Positions 26,361 to 38,289 of a DNA stretch of 64,000 bases are shown here, one piece after another (the first letter of the stretch is position 1; every line of letters begins with the position of its first letter). The stretch is from Cunninghamella blakesleeana. Its lineage: Eukaryota > Mucoromycota > Mucoromycetes > Mucorales > Cunninghamellaceae. The notes under the pieces were generated by a model. That model made no database searches. It had not been told where the DNA came from and saw only the letters and a program-made list of their open reading frames with translations. The stretch spans positions 2,728,001 through 2,792,000 of the forward strand of contig JAFCIZ010000006.1 in the NCBI GenBank assembly GCA_017871115.1, given 5' to 3'. The position numbers and the translations under genes are program-made.

Positions 26361-27234
26361 ATTTTTTTATACAGTTTTTTAAAAAAAAAAGAGTAAAAAA
26401 GAAAGACGAAAGAAAAAAAAAAAATTCAACGACAGATTAAAATAAAAAAAATGGCAGCTTTTTTTAAGCCACTGACAGGATATTTGCGGAGACAAAGTAA
26501 TGCATTTTATAAAAGTACCTATTGGTTGGTGAAAGAAGTTATTTAATTTTATATACTAACCTTTTCTCTTTTTTTCTATTTTCTTTTTTAATTTTGAGGA
26601 TGCTGAGATTCAGAACACCAAACACTTTGTTCATCATTATTTTTCTTCCTCTGTAGATTATTTTTTGTATCACGAAACTTTTAATAATAATATTTTTTTT
26701 AAAATAGTATAAATTAAAAAATCTATTATATTGTCAATATATACACATGTCCGTAAAAAATATCATAATATTGTATTTTATACAAGTATATGCTAGCTTA
26801 TAATCTTTTTTATTTACTTATTTATTTATTTTTGACAAAAATACTGTATTGAAAATATATAAATATATAATAACGACCAACACATTTAACTGGAATTTTA
26901 ATAAAATAATATGAATAAAAGTACAAAAAGTAATTATAATAGTTATGATGATAATAAAGCATTCGTATAAAAAGATAGGCAGCGATCTTTTTTTTAAAAT
27001 TATTGTAGCATCATCATCATTTATTGATTATTAAAATGAATAAATAAGTAGCTATCAAAGAAATTAAAAATTAAAATATATTGCATAATTATTAAATATG
27101 ATATAATAATCAAAACTTTTTCGCATTATATAAAGTATGGTCATTTTAGCTTGCTTTTTAATGTTCAATTGGATAAAATATCATGGTGCAATAGTTGTAT
27201 TTGGTGAAAAAATTTTTTTTTTCAATTGTATATA

Positions 27235-27279
<45 letters not shown>

Positions 27280-27641
27280 ACTAGTATCTTTTTTACTTTT
27301 TATTTTGTAATCAGAAAGCATAAAAGTGCTTCAATAGGTGTAGATAAAATTGGGCACAGTTTGGAACGCTGATTATGATTAAAAGTTTGAATTGTTTTAC
27401 TACTGAATAAAACCAGCTATCTAAAAGAGTAGAATCTCTATATCAAAAATATAATTTGATTGGTGTATATATTTAAGTCGCGTAAAACTATGGTTAAACA
27501 GTAGCTCATTCTAGTTGTTTATATTTTAAGATGTTTATTTATTATTATTAGTTTTTTATTTTTAATTTTTTTGTGTGTGTGTAGTTGTGATATAATAATG
27601 AATAAAATAAAGGGAAACATATTAAAAAAAAAGGACTGTAT
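26361..27641. other. 1.3-kb intergenic stretch upstream of RPC40
   Basis: Between the RPC40 start and the DPM2 stop. No coding frame or RNA gene was recognised. It contains homopolymers, a (TA)n run at 27229-27276, and a patch of ordinary composition at 27300-27500. Confidence 0.6.
27229..27276. repeat. (TA)n dinucleotide microsatellite
   Basis: Nearly uninterrupted TA repeat of about 48 bases with one TTTA break, in the intergenic DNA between DPM2 and RPC40. Confidence 0.9.
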
Positions 27642-28125
27642 TTATTTTGATTTTTTAGTTTGTTTTGTTTTTTGTTTAGCAGAAGCATAAGCGAAAAAGG
27701 CTACAATACTGACGATCCCGGCGATAAGGGTGTAAAACGGTAAAAGAATAGCATATTCAAAAGGTGGGAAATATTGTTGCAATGTGTTTGTTTCATCAAG
27801 CAATGGCTGGTTCATAGATAATAATAATGAAGTAAATATAGTATATATATATATATTAATATAAAAAATAAAATATAATAAATAATATTTGTATAATAGT
27901 TAGTAATAAAACAGTTTCTTTTTTTATCTATATCATACCATTACGAGAGCCCATGAAGTATAATAGATGAAGATGACCCAGGCACTAAGAAAAGCTCCAC
28001 CTCCGACTAATTTATCTACGCTCTACATAAATATTCTAGTCAGTACATGTATAGAAAAATAATTGTATGATATAGTAAATACTAATATGGAGTAGGCCAT
28101 TTTACTTTCTTTTTATTATTACCAT
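27642..28125 (-). CDS. DPM2: Dolichol-phosphate mannose synthase regulatory subunit Dpm2
   Basis: Small ER membrane subunit that stabilises dolichol-phosphate mannose synthase, which supplies mannose for N-glycans, O-mannosylation and GPI anchors. Three exons, 28125-28123 (only ATG), 28022-27939 and 27806-27642, give 83 residues, against 84 in human. The sequence has two transmembrane helices (GGAFLSAWVIFIYYTSWALV and AILLPFYTLIAGIVSIVAFF) joined by a PLLDETNTLQQYFPP loop that aligns with the human PFIDSQHVIHKYFLP loop. The tail is Lys-rich. The ATG-only first exon is inferred: the downstream exon has no other in-frame ATG near its start, and the alternative ATG at 28100 runs into a stop. Confidence 0.88.
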
Positions 28126-28630
28126 AATGTTTATACTCTTTTTAATCCTTTATATAGGAGAAAAAGAAAATAATATTTCATTTTTTTAAAAAATATTAAA
28201 AAAATTTAAACCCAGTAATATATAAAATTTATGATCAATATAAATATATATATATTGTATATGTTTATATACTTTCTCTTCTGCATAATCTCTTTTCTTT
28301 TGCAATAACATTAAAGAAAAATATAATCCTCTTTTCAAAATATCATATAATGCAAGTTACATAACTGATTGTATTTAAAAAAAAATAAAAATTGTAATTA
28401 AAAAATCAAACACATAATCCAGTTTTTTTTTAAATAATGCATTAATTTATTTATGTATTTTTTTATTTTATTTTGTATTAAAAACATATCATCCACTATA
28501 AATAAAATAAAAGTAAAAACCCTCCAAAAAAAAGGCACAATAATGATAAAAATAATAATAACAAGAAAAAAATAAAAAAAGAAGAACAATTTGTTTTTTA
28601 TTATTATTTTATTTCAAATCATTTTAATAT
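28126..28630. other. Intergenic between eS17 and DPM2
   Basis: 505 bases of AT-rich DNA holding the DPM2 promoter and the eS17 3' flank. No gene seen. One minus-strand frame at 28398-28589 is low-complexity Phe/Ile. Confidence 0.6.
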
Positions 28631-29376
28631 TTAAGCTTCAGTCTTACGGGGACCACGACGACCACCACGACGAGCATCAGCATTAGCAGCACTGGGGTTA
28701 GTGACAGAGACACCAGCTAAATCACCAAAGTTAAGGGATTGTAATAATTCCTTGGTATCGGGATCAATTTCAATGCTAGAGGTTTCCAAAGCAGAGGTTT
28801 CGGGAACGTAGTTATCACGACGTTCACGTTCTTCTTCTTGTAACTTGAAGGAGATACCACGAACAGGACCACGAGAAATACGACGCATCAAGTGAGTAGT
28901 GAAACCAGCGATCTTGTTACGGAGACGCTTGGAAGTAATAATGGCTACTTCATCACAGATCTTTTTGTTGGTTTGGAAATCAACAGTAAGACGAGGGTAG
29001 TACTTTTCAATTAAGACACGAGAAGCCTTCTTGACAGTCTTAGTTCTAACGCGACCCTATTATATATATAAATAATAATAACAATGATGGTGGTGATGAT
29101 GATTAGTCCAAAAAATGAATAAATAAATGGCTATGTATTTAGTTTATCATGTATATGTCGCTTTTGTTAAATTTTATGTTGATACTGGTCCTCTTTTAAA
29201 TAGTTGAGATCTTTTTTTAAAAAATAGTCTGTCCATCCATCCATCCATCCATCCATTCATTTATCCAATCTGAACCATCTTTCTTTACATTTATATATTA
29301 TTTTTATCTTTGAATGTCTTCAGTGTGTATTATTACTTTTATTTTATTTTATTGTCATTATTGATATACGTACCAT
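28631..29376 (-). CDS. RPS17: 40S ribosomal protein eS17 (Rps17)
   Basis: Small-subunit ribosomal protein eS17. Two exons: 29376-29374 (ATG only) and 29056-28631, giving 142 residues (yeast 136). The sequence is strongly conserved: [20 protein letters not shown], then [56 protein letters not shown] and [13 protein letters not shown]. The intron directly after the ATG matches the known position in yeast RPS17 genes, which supports the start. GC content of the exon is well above its surroundings, as expected for a highly expressed gene with codon bias. The first intron holds a (CCAT)6 microsatellite. Confidence 0.97.
29233..29256. repeat. (CCAT)6 tetranucleotide microsatellite
   Basis: Six perfect CCAT copies inside the first intron of the eS17 gene, which lies on the minus strand. 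Confidence 0.95.
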
Positions 29377-29667
29377 ATTGAGATTTTTTTAAGAAAAGAG
29401 GAGGTTTATACAATTGATTAAGCCGAGCACTTTTTTTGTTTTTTGTTTTTAAACACCGCCCTGGACTTTAAATGCGATCAGTGCAAATTTAGATTAAAAA
29501 AAAAAAAGCCATATATTTTTTTGCCAATCATATATATATATGAATATTAATAAGGCCATTGATTTATTCTATTTACATATTATTTTATGCAAAAATTTAT
29601 ATTATCTAATATTTTCTAAGTTCTAGTACTATATGTGTTTTCACTTTAAAAATACATGGTCCCAAGG

Positions 29668-30934
29668 TTATTCATTTTTTTTATATTCCAAAAGCTTTTC
29701 TAATACAACAGCAACACCATCTTCTTCATTTGTTAAAGTAACGTAATCTAAATAATTGAACAAATAAAAAATTAATGGATCAAAAATGAATACATGCATA
29801 ATAAGAAAAAAAAAATCAATTGAGATTTATTTTTATTACCAGCTATTTTTTTAACTTCGTCAAGGGCATTTTCCATAGCGATACCGATTCCTAAAAGTAA
29901 AAATATATAAAATAAAAATATACACAAAGTGTTAAAAACGAATCGAAATTTATCAATAATTTATTCCTATTTTATTTTTACCAGCATATTCAAGCATTTG
30001 TAAATCATTAGGCATATCACCAAAAGCAATGAGATTCTTAGAATTTAAACCCAGTTGTTCTTCTGTAATTGACTTTATAGTTGTACCTTTTGATATACTA
30101 ACCGCAGAGATTTCAATAAAATGAGGATTTGAATAGGTAATATGAATTACTCTATCCCATACGGCATCGTTAAAAATAACTGTTTTTAAATAATGGTCCA
30201 ATTGATTTGCTGGCCATTCTTTGTGAACAACGACTATTTTTTCTACAGGTTCCGTCACAAATTCTTCCAATTCGTCAACAATAATATAATCGTGATTCAT
30301 ATTTTCAGGTCCACGTTTTAGAGCATATCCTTGTTCACATTTAAATAACAAGCCCGATTCTACACCAATATAAATATCGTTTCCTAATGTATCTTTCATT
30401 TTTTTTAACAAGTTGAATAAATACTCTTGAGCTATGGTGAAGGACTTGATGATTTTTTTCTTTTTATGATCTAAAACGACGGCTCCGTTACAGCATAATA
30501 CTAAAGGATGAGATAGCTTAATCATATCAAGAATCAATGCCATACTCCGGGGTGGTCCTATATAGTTTATAGACAAACCGATATATATAAGTTAATTTAG
30601 TTAGTTTATCTCTATATTATTGTTATTTATTTCGTAGTTGCTGTTTTTTTTTTTTTTACTTCATATATCTATTACTTCCAGAGGCTAATATAATTTGAAA
30701 ACCTATATCTTCAAGTTCTTTTAATACTTTAATTGCTCTAGCCGACACTTCAAAGCTGTATAAAATAAGAATAAATAAACAATATCAATGTTATTTTAAT
30801 ACAAATAGAAAAGTAAAAATAAGTATGATTTATTACATTTATATATATATATATACTTACCCATGAGATACAAGTGTACCATCTAAATCGCTTGCTACCA
30901 TTTTTATTTGGGAAAAGTCCAAGTTATTGACCAT
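29668..30934 (-). CDS. Cof-type HAD hydrolase (sugar-phosphate phosphatase-like, HAD-IIB)
   Basis: Haloacid-dehalogenase phosphatase with a C2B cap, the Cof/YbiV group that acts on small phosphorylated metabolites. Five exons: 30934-30861, 30755-30676, 30557-29982, 29890-29840 and 29747-29668, giving 286 residues. Motif I is VASDLDGTL (nucleophile and acid/base Asp), motif II is ILASGRPPRSM (across the exon 2/3 junction), motif III is the Lys in SISKGTTIKSI, and motif IV is FGDMPNDLQML. The C-terminus GIGIAMENALDEVKKIADYVTLTNEEDGVA is classic for the group. Physiological substrate cannot be assigned. It is divergent from tricalbin. Confidence 0.92.
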
Positions 30935-31268
30935 CGTTACTATTGTCACTATAAAAGTTATAATTAAAAAATTGTAAAAAGTAACAAGCTAAAAAAAAAA
31001 GAGGTGGCCAGAAATAAATCTAATTTTTTTTTGATCAGCCAATAGTTTAAGATCATGCCTATTGTAATCCCCGACATAATCCGTTTTGCCAAATAAAAGC
31101 TTTTTTCCCGTAAAATTTTAAATTTTTCACTTTCCTTTCTTTTTTTCATAAATAACTTTTTCTACTTTTACTATATAAATAAATAGAGTTACTTTTTTTT
31201 ATTAATTTTGTTACAATAATATAATAAAAAAAAGCACGCGACCTCTACCAAAAAAGAAAAACACGACC
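30935..31268. promoter_or_regulatory. Shared divergent promoter region, HAD phosphatase and tricalbin
   Basis: 334 bp between two divergent start codons. AT-rich, with no defined element that I can name. Confidence 0.5.
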
Positions 31269-34200
31269 ATGGCTTCAACTGACCCATTCACAGAAACCAA
31301 TGAAAAAAGGTTATCACGTTCTTCTTTTACTCCTGAAACCACAAATATACATGATATGGTAGATTCTAGTATATTAGGGCCAAAAAGTATTCCTGCTGAT
31401 TTGTTACCAGATTTACATACACTCTCTTCTAATCCACAAGGTGTACAAACTGAATTATCAACTCATCAAACAGATTCTATTGTTCAAGCAGTTACTGCAG
31501 CGGAAAATAAACCCATAGCGCAACCTTTAACAACTTCTTCAAAACCAACAGCAGCAGATAATAATGATAAAAAGAAAAATAGAAATAGTACAGTAGCAAC
31601 AAAGGAAGAATTATCGCAAGAAGAATTACAAATGGTAGGTGCTTTCTTTACTCCCAACCCCACTCGTATTCCTCAGTGGTACCGTGTTGGTTGGCAAGCT
31701 TTTTCAAAGGCAGATACGTCTTCCGTAGCAAATGACGGTAAGTCAAGACTTATTCGACATAATGATTTTTTGGATGAAATTTTACCTAATGCTATTTATG
31801 GTGAATGGTATCACAATTTGGCTATTGTTTTTATTACGGCTATATCAAGTTGGATCCTTGCAAAATCAAGTGCTGGACTTGGTACTGTAATTGTTGTATG
31901 TCTTATATTAGGTAATATATATTTTTATATAGAGACGATTGAAAATATAAAATAGAATATGCATTCTTTATATTACTTCGCTACGATATAATTTATTAAT
32001 TAATTTTATTTATATATCTATTTTTATTAATATATAGGCACTTACTATCAAACAAGTATGAGACGGTTTAGAATTAATGCAAGGGATGATATTCAAAGAG
32101 AATTAGCTAAAATTAAACTAGAAGCAGATGAAGAACCAGTGGAATGGATTAATAGTTTTTTACAAAAATTTTGGCTTATTTTTGAGCCTGTACTTAGTGC
32201 CTTGGTAGTTGAAAACTTGGATACTTACATTAATGATTATTTACCCAGTTATGTTGATTCGGTTAAATTAACTACACTTACTCTTGGAACGAAACCTTTT
32301 CGTGTTGAAAGTGTCAAAACTTATCGAAATACTGAGCCTGACACAGTGGTAATATTTCTTTCTACTATTAATTAAATGAAGTTATTTTTTTTTTTTTATT
32401 TATGCATATATATACCTAATTGTTAATATTTTTTATTATAATTATTTTGTTTGTATTACATATAGTGTATGGATTGGAAGGTGTCTTTTACGCCTAATGA
32501 TTTAACTGATTTATCACCAAAAGAATTAGACCTTAAAGTAAATCCTCGTATCACCATCAATGTGCGTTTTGGAAAAAGAATGGTTGGTGCTGGTTTCCCG
32601 TGCTTAGTTGAAGATATGACGTTTAATGGCCACATGCGTGTCAAGATTAAATTTATTTCCCGTTTCCCTTTTGCTAAAATGGTAGATGCTTGTTTTCTTG
32701 AAAAACCTGCTTTTGACTATGTATTAAAACCTCTTGGAAGTGACTCTTTTGGATTTGATGTGAACTATGTAAGTAGCAAATAATAACAACATAATTATAG
32801 TCCATACTTGATCGGTAGTTTCATATACTAATTCATATGTTATATTCATTAATTTATAGATTCCAGGTTTACACAGCTTTATTCGTGAACAAGTGCATGC
32901 TATTCTTGGACCAATGTTATATGCTCCTAATACATTCACTTTAGATATTGAAAAATTAATGGCTGGCGAACTTGATATTAGTAAGTTTTATAAAAATGGA
33001 TGAACCTAAATGATATGAATAAAAATGTATAAAATATATCTCTTTTCTCATTTTTATTTTTATTTTTGCTATTTTCCTTAGCTCAAGCAAATGGCGTATT
33101 GGCTGTCACAATTTACAATGTTTCTAATATTAAAAATGTTGAGCATTTAACAAATGGTACACCTAACCCGTATATTCGATTTTATTTAGATAATGGTCAA
33201 GAATTAGGACGTACAAGCATTAAAGAAAATACAAATCAACCACAATGGAATGAAACACGATTTTTATTGCTTAATAACTTATCAGCACAGTTATGTATGG
33301 AACTTCGAACACATAATCCCGATGCAAAAGATAGACGCCTTGCTACAGCTCAATTTGATTTAAGACAAATGGATGATGATAAAATGGAATATGAGGGATT
33401 GTAAGTTTTTAGTAATCTTTAATTTAATATTGTAAATTACAGCTATTTTTTAAAATTATTAAAAATAGGAAGATGAATCTAATATATTTTTATGCACTTT
33501 TTTTTTTTGAATAATATTCATTACTATTATTATTATAATCAGGGACTTATTACTTTTAAATACTGGTAAGGTAGTTAGCGATTTAAGGGCTGATATTCGT
33601 TACTTGCCTGTCTCCAAACCATTTAAACGATTGGATGGTACAATTGAACCTGCTATTGAATCTAGTAAGTAGTGATTTATTTTATATAATATTTACATAT
33701 ATATATATATATATAGATGATTTAATAATTTAATAATTTATAAAAAATTATTTTAATATTATCATTATTATTATTTTTATCATTCTAGATTCTGGTATTT
33801 TAAGATTAAATGTGCCTGAATGTAGAAATCTAAATGAATCAAGACCTAATACTTATGTTCGAGTTATTGTTAATGGAAAAGAGAAATTCAAAACCAAAGT
33901 GATTAAACGCAGTTCAGACCCAGTCTATGCTCATACTGAAGAATTTGTTATTTTAGATAAATCTGATGTTCTTTTACGTTTGGAAGTACGCAATGTGGAT
34001 AAAAAACAAAAGGATACGCTTATTGGAGTACATACAACACAATTAGTAGATTTAATGCGTTTACAAGAGAGCCAAAATGGATGGTTCCCAATAAAGGATA
34101 AAGATGATAATACAAAACAAGTAGCTGAAATTCATTTGAAAGCAGATTGGAAACCAGTGATGATGGCAGGTTTAGCTGATAGGGTTGGACAACGTGGTTT

Positions 34201-35828
34201 TGAAGAACCTCCAGTAGGTGCTATTCGATTTACTTTCTGGCAAGCTAGAGATTTGAAGAATGTGGAAGCAGTAACCAATGGAAAATCGGATCCTTATGTA
34301 CGTGTTTTATCAGGTAGTCAAATTCGAGGTCGCACTGAAGTAATTGATAACGATTTGAACCCTGAATGGGGTGAAACTATATATGTACCTGTTCATTCTT
34401 CAAAGGAAAATATGGTCATTGAAGTCATGGATTGGAATGCTAGAACAAGCGATAAATCTTTAGGTGTAACAAACCTTAATATGGTAGATCTTATTCGTCA
34501 ACATGTTGGTAATCAGAGTGTTGATCCTGATAGATGGTATGAAGCTTCTGGTGCACCTATTGAAAGGTAAATTTTTACATAATTATAAAATATAGTGGTT
34601 ACATATATATACATATATATATTAAAAAAATATCAATGATTTATTCAGTTATTTGTTCATTTTTTTTATTATATATATGTAATAGACATGCTCAATTACG
34701 TTCTGTTGATCGACGTGTTGCTAAAGGTGAATTACATTATCGTGCTGAATTCTTACCTATATTATCGCCACCTATTCAAAGAAAACCTACACCCACTACA
34801 CCGGATGTATTATCTGACAAACAGTTGACATCATTATCATCATTAGCCTCAGTACCCATTAAAGATTTACATGGTAATTACATTAAGTATACACCAGATG
34901 ATTTAATTGATTTTGCAGCTTATACATCTGGTGTCATTCGTGTTAAAATTCATGAGGTTCATATGCCTAGTGTCACTTATGCATATGCTCAATTAGCGGT
35001 GGATTCTTTATTACCTCAATTCAAAACTGCTAAACTTCGTGGCCGCGAACTTGTCTTTAAAGAAACAGGGGATGCCTTTATTAAAGAGACTGATTTTTCA
35101 CGCATTGCTGTGGAACTTAAATATGCTGATTCAGATGAAAAAGACGAAAGAAAATTAGGTTATTGGGTAAGCCCAGCAAAGAGTATTCTTAAACATATTC
35201 AACGAAAGAGACGCGAATTACGTCAATTGCAATCCGAATACAAATGGGAAGAAGATGAAGGAGATTGGTATGATCTTTTGGGAACCCAAGAACAAGGTGC
35301 TGCTATTCGACTTAGTTTTGATTTCCTTCCTTGTACCGATTTTGTTTTAAATCCTGATGAAAGTTTAGATAGTAAGTTTTATATATTAATTGTTTTATTT
35401 TATTTTTTCAAAAAAGAAAAGATTTTTTATTTATCAATTTTTATTTTTATTTTATTTTATTTTCTTTTCTTTTCTATTTAGATCAAGGTAATTTGACAGT
35501 GACCTTATTAAGTGCAAGCAATTTAATGGCAGCAGATAAAAATGGATTAAGTGATCCTTATGTAACATTTATTGTTAATGGTGTTCGTGAATTCAAGAGT
35601 ACTGTTATTAAGAAGACCTTAAATCCTGTATGGAGAAATGAATCTTTCAAAGTACCTATTGTAAGTAAAATAACTTAATATATATAAAACTACATCTTTT
35701 GATATATAAACAAACTAATATGTAATTAACCATGTTGTATATTAGCAATCTCGTGTAACTGCAAGTTTCCGTGTCGAAGTTTTAGATTGGAATCATATCA
35801 AGGGACATACTCCTATAGGTATATACAT

Positions 35829-35860
<32 letters not shown>

Positions 35861-36854
35861 TTAAAATATAGTCATTATCATTATTATTGTGATGGTTGAA
35901 TTAACTTTTTTTATGATAAATACCATTATTTTATTTTATATTTATTTATTTTTATTTAATTATTTAATGAAAAGGTTCTGGTGGTATTACAATTCGTGGG
36001 GATAATGTAGAAGGATTCACAACACATGATATGGATATTCCATTAGATGGTGGTGCTGGTGTTTCTGGTAGTGTTCGCGTAAGATTTTTATGGCATCCTC
36101 AATTATTGACAAATAAAAAAACATATACATCAGCAGTATTAGGAGATGCAAATATATATAATGGCCCTGGAAGTGATATTGAACCGTTACCAAGAACGTC
36201 TATATCTTCTACCGAAGGTGAAAATCAAGAAAATATCTATTCACACTTAGGATCAACACTTTCATCCGATATTGTGAGTGGAAGATCAAGAGCATCGAGC
36301 GTTAACACTAGTGGATCCTTAGGCGAACTTATGGATTTTGGAAGTGCATCTAATACTGGAGGAATTGCTGGATCAGTGTCAGTGAAAATAGTAGAAGCTC
36401 GTGGTATAAGAGGTGTTGATAGAAGTGGTACATCTGATCCATTTGTAAGAGTAAGAATAGATAAACAGCAAGTCTATAAAACAAGAACTATCAAGAAAAC
36501 CTTACGACCTGAATGGTAATATACACATATACATAAATTAACAATAACGATAATAGCTGACTATTTTATTCATCACATATGATTTTTATTTTATTTTATT
36601 TATTTTTTTTTATTTTTTTATTTAGGAATGAAACATTTGTTAATTCTATTACCGGAGAACCTACACTAATTGATTTTAAAGTGAAAGATTATAATCGATT
36701 AAAGAGCGCAGTAGATTTAGGGCAATATCAAGTGAATATTTGGGATTTGATTCAACCAAACCAACGAAGCTATGATGATTGGGTACCATTATATCCTAAA
36801 GGCTCAGGGGATTTACACATTCGTATTGATTTCGAAGTAACTCCAACAGTATAA
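31269..36854 (+). CDS. Tricalbin-type ER-plasma membrane tether (SMP and multiple C2 domains)
   Basis: Lipid-transfer tether of the E-Syt/tricalbin family, anchored in the ER and bridging to the plasma membrane. Twelve exons: 31269-31911, 32038-32348, 32466-32768, 32860-32980, 33082-33400, 33543-33664, 33789-34566, 34686-35371, 35482-35660, 35746-35818, 35975-36515 and 36626-36854, giving 1434 residues. Order: Ser/Thr-rich N-terminus; hydrophobic hairpin at about 178-220 (NLAIVFITAISSWILAKSSA); SMP domain at about 235-440 (VEWINSFLQKFWLIFEPVLS); then about six C2-like modules. The last two full C2s keep Ca-binding Asp patterns (DKNGLSDPYV, DRSGTSDPFV), while earlier ones look degenerate (NESRPNTYV). 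A Ser-rich linker separates the last two C2s. Confidence 0.94.
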
Positions 36855-37089
36855 ATCTAATGGTTTCAGTTCTTTTATTTTTGTTTGTGTAAAATAAATA
36901 ATAAATAAACTCTTTTGTGCAATCTAAAAAGATAATTATTGATTAATTTAGCCTGTCCCCTTAAAATATGCTTTTATTTTTATTTTTTGCTAATCTATAC
37001 ATTTTTTTATCACTACCACCATTTCTCTTTTTACTTTGTTTTTCTTTCTTCCTTTTTTATTTATTTATTTATTTTTATAAAAGTAAAAC

Positions 37090-37356
37090 ATGTTATTTAA
37101 TAGCATAACCTCCATTAATTTATTAGCATGGTGTAAAAAAAAATTACAAAAAATCACACCTAAATCAACATCAAAAACCAATACAAGTATGGAAGAAAAA
37201 TATCATCATGCATCCACTTTATCATATTCATCCTCTATTGTTTTTGAAAGAGATGTTCGTCAACTTAGCTCACCATCGCCACCACCATGGATCTTTCGTA
37301 CTGGATTTTCACCTAACCCAGATAGTGTAAATCACCATATCAATATATCCAATTAA
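37090..37356 (+). CDS. Hypothetical small protein (88 residues)
   Basis: Open frame with mixed, non-repetitive sequence (SLAW-like start MLFNSITSINLLAWCKKKLQ, then PSPPPWIFRTGFSPNPDSV) preceded by a C/T-rich leader like those before other starts here. There is no intron, no signal peptide and no recognised domain. It could be a genuine short fungal protein or part of a longer 3' UTR of tricalbin, which ends 235 bases upstream. Codon content is less low-complexity than the noise frames nearby. Confidence 0.45.
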   Translation: MLFNSITSINLLAWCKKKLQKITPKSTSKTNTSMEEKYHHASTLSYSSSIVFERDVRQLSSPSPPPWIFRTGFSPNPDSVNHHINISN

Positions 37357-38289
37357 AAATATAGAATGATATTAAAATTTTCCATTTTAATTACTACTAT
37401 TGTCTTTCCCCTTTTTATACTAATTCGTTTTTTATTTATTTATTGTTTATGATTCATATCGTATATTATTGTTTTATAAAAAAAATCTTTTTTATCAACT
37501 TTGTATTTTATATAAAAAAATAAAAATATGACCATGCTTATTATTTATTTTGTAGATATCTCAAATTTTTTTAAGCAATTTTGCCCAATTTTTATTAATC
37601 AATTCTATTTAGTTATCGAGCTTTGTACAGCACAGTACATACAAGGATCGCCAACTTTCGAAGTTTTTTTTGGGATGGGGCGGTGATCATCACACTTGAA
37701 AATAAGCCTCTCCATTTCCTTATCACAGATAGGACTTTTCGCCTCTTTTTTTTATTTAACTTATATACTTGTAGAATAACAAATACTTATATTTACTACA
37801 TGATGTAATGCTTTACTTGTAATTTTACAAAAGATTTCCTATATATATATACATATTCCCATATGAAGAAAAAAGAGTTAAAATAATCGGAGTTGAAATG
37901 TTCTTGAAAGGTTTTCGGGTAGAGTATAGATGCATCAATGCAGATTATTATTAAAATCTAATATATACTATTATTATTATTGTTATTATTACTATTGTTA
38001 TTATTGTTATTATTGTTATTATTAAATTATACTTATTAGTAACAAATTTTATTATAATATATATTTAAAATAAATAATTGTATTGACTACTTACTAAAAA
38101 AATAACCTCTATTAAAAATTTTTTTGCGGGAAATTGAATTTTTTTTAGCGCGGCTAAATTTTTTTTTAAGGTTTTTCCTTTTTTCTTTCCTATTCCTCTC
38201 TCTTTCTCTTTTATTTTACTCTATTTTTACTTAGTCTGTTTTATTTATTTGTTAAACTTGAAAAATAAAAATAAAAGAAAGGAATAGAT
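37357..38289. other. Intergenic, with one less AT-biased block
   Basis: No gene recognised. The block at about 37610-37760 has ordinary base composition and includes GGATGGGGCGGTGATCATCA. A (TTA/TTG)n tract occupies 37967-38025. The right end is the promoter of the DUF2408 gene and is C/T-rich. Confidence 0.55.

Noticed and set aside
27229..27276. (TA)n run as a replication origin or cruciform element
   Set aside because: Many similar runs occur in introns and intergenic DNA here; nothing else marks this one.
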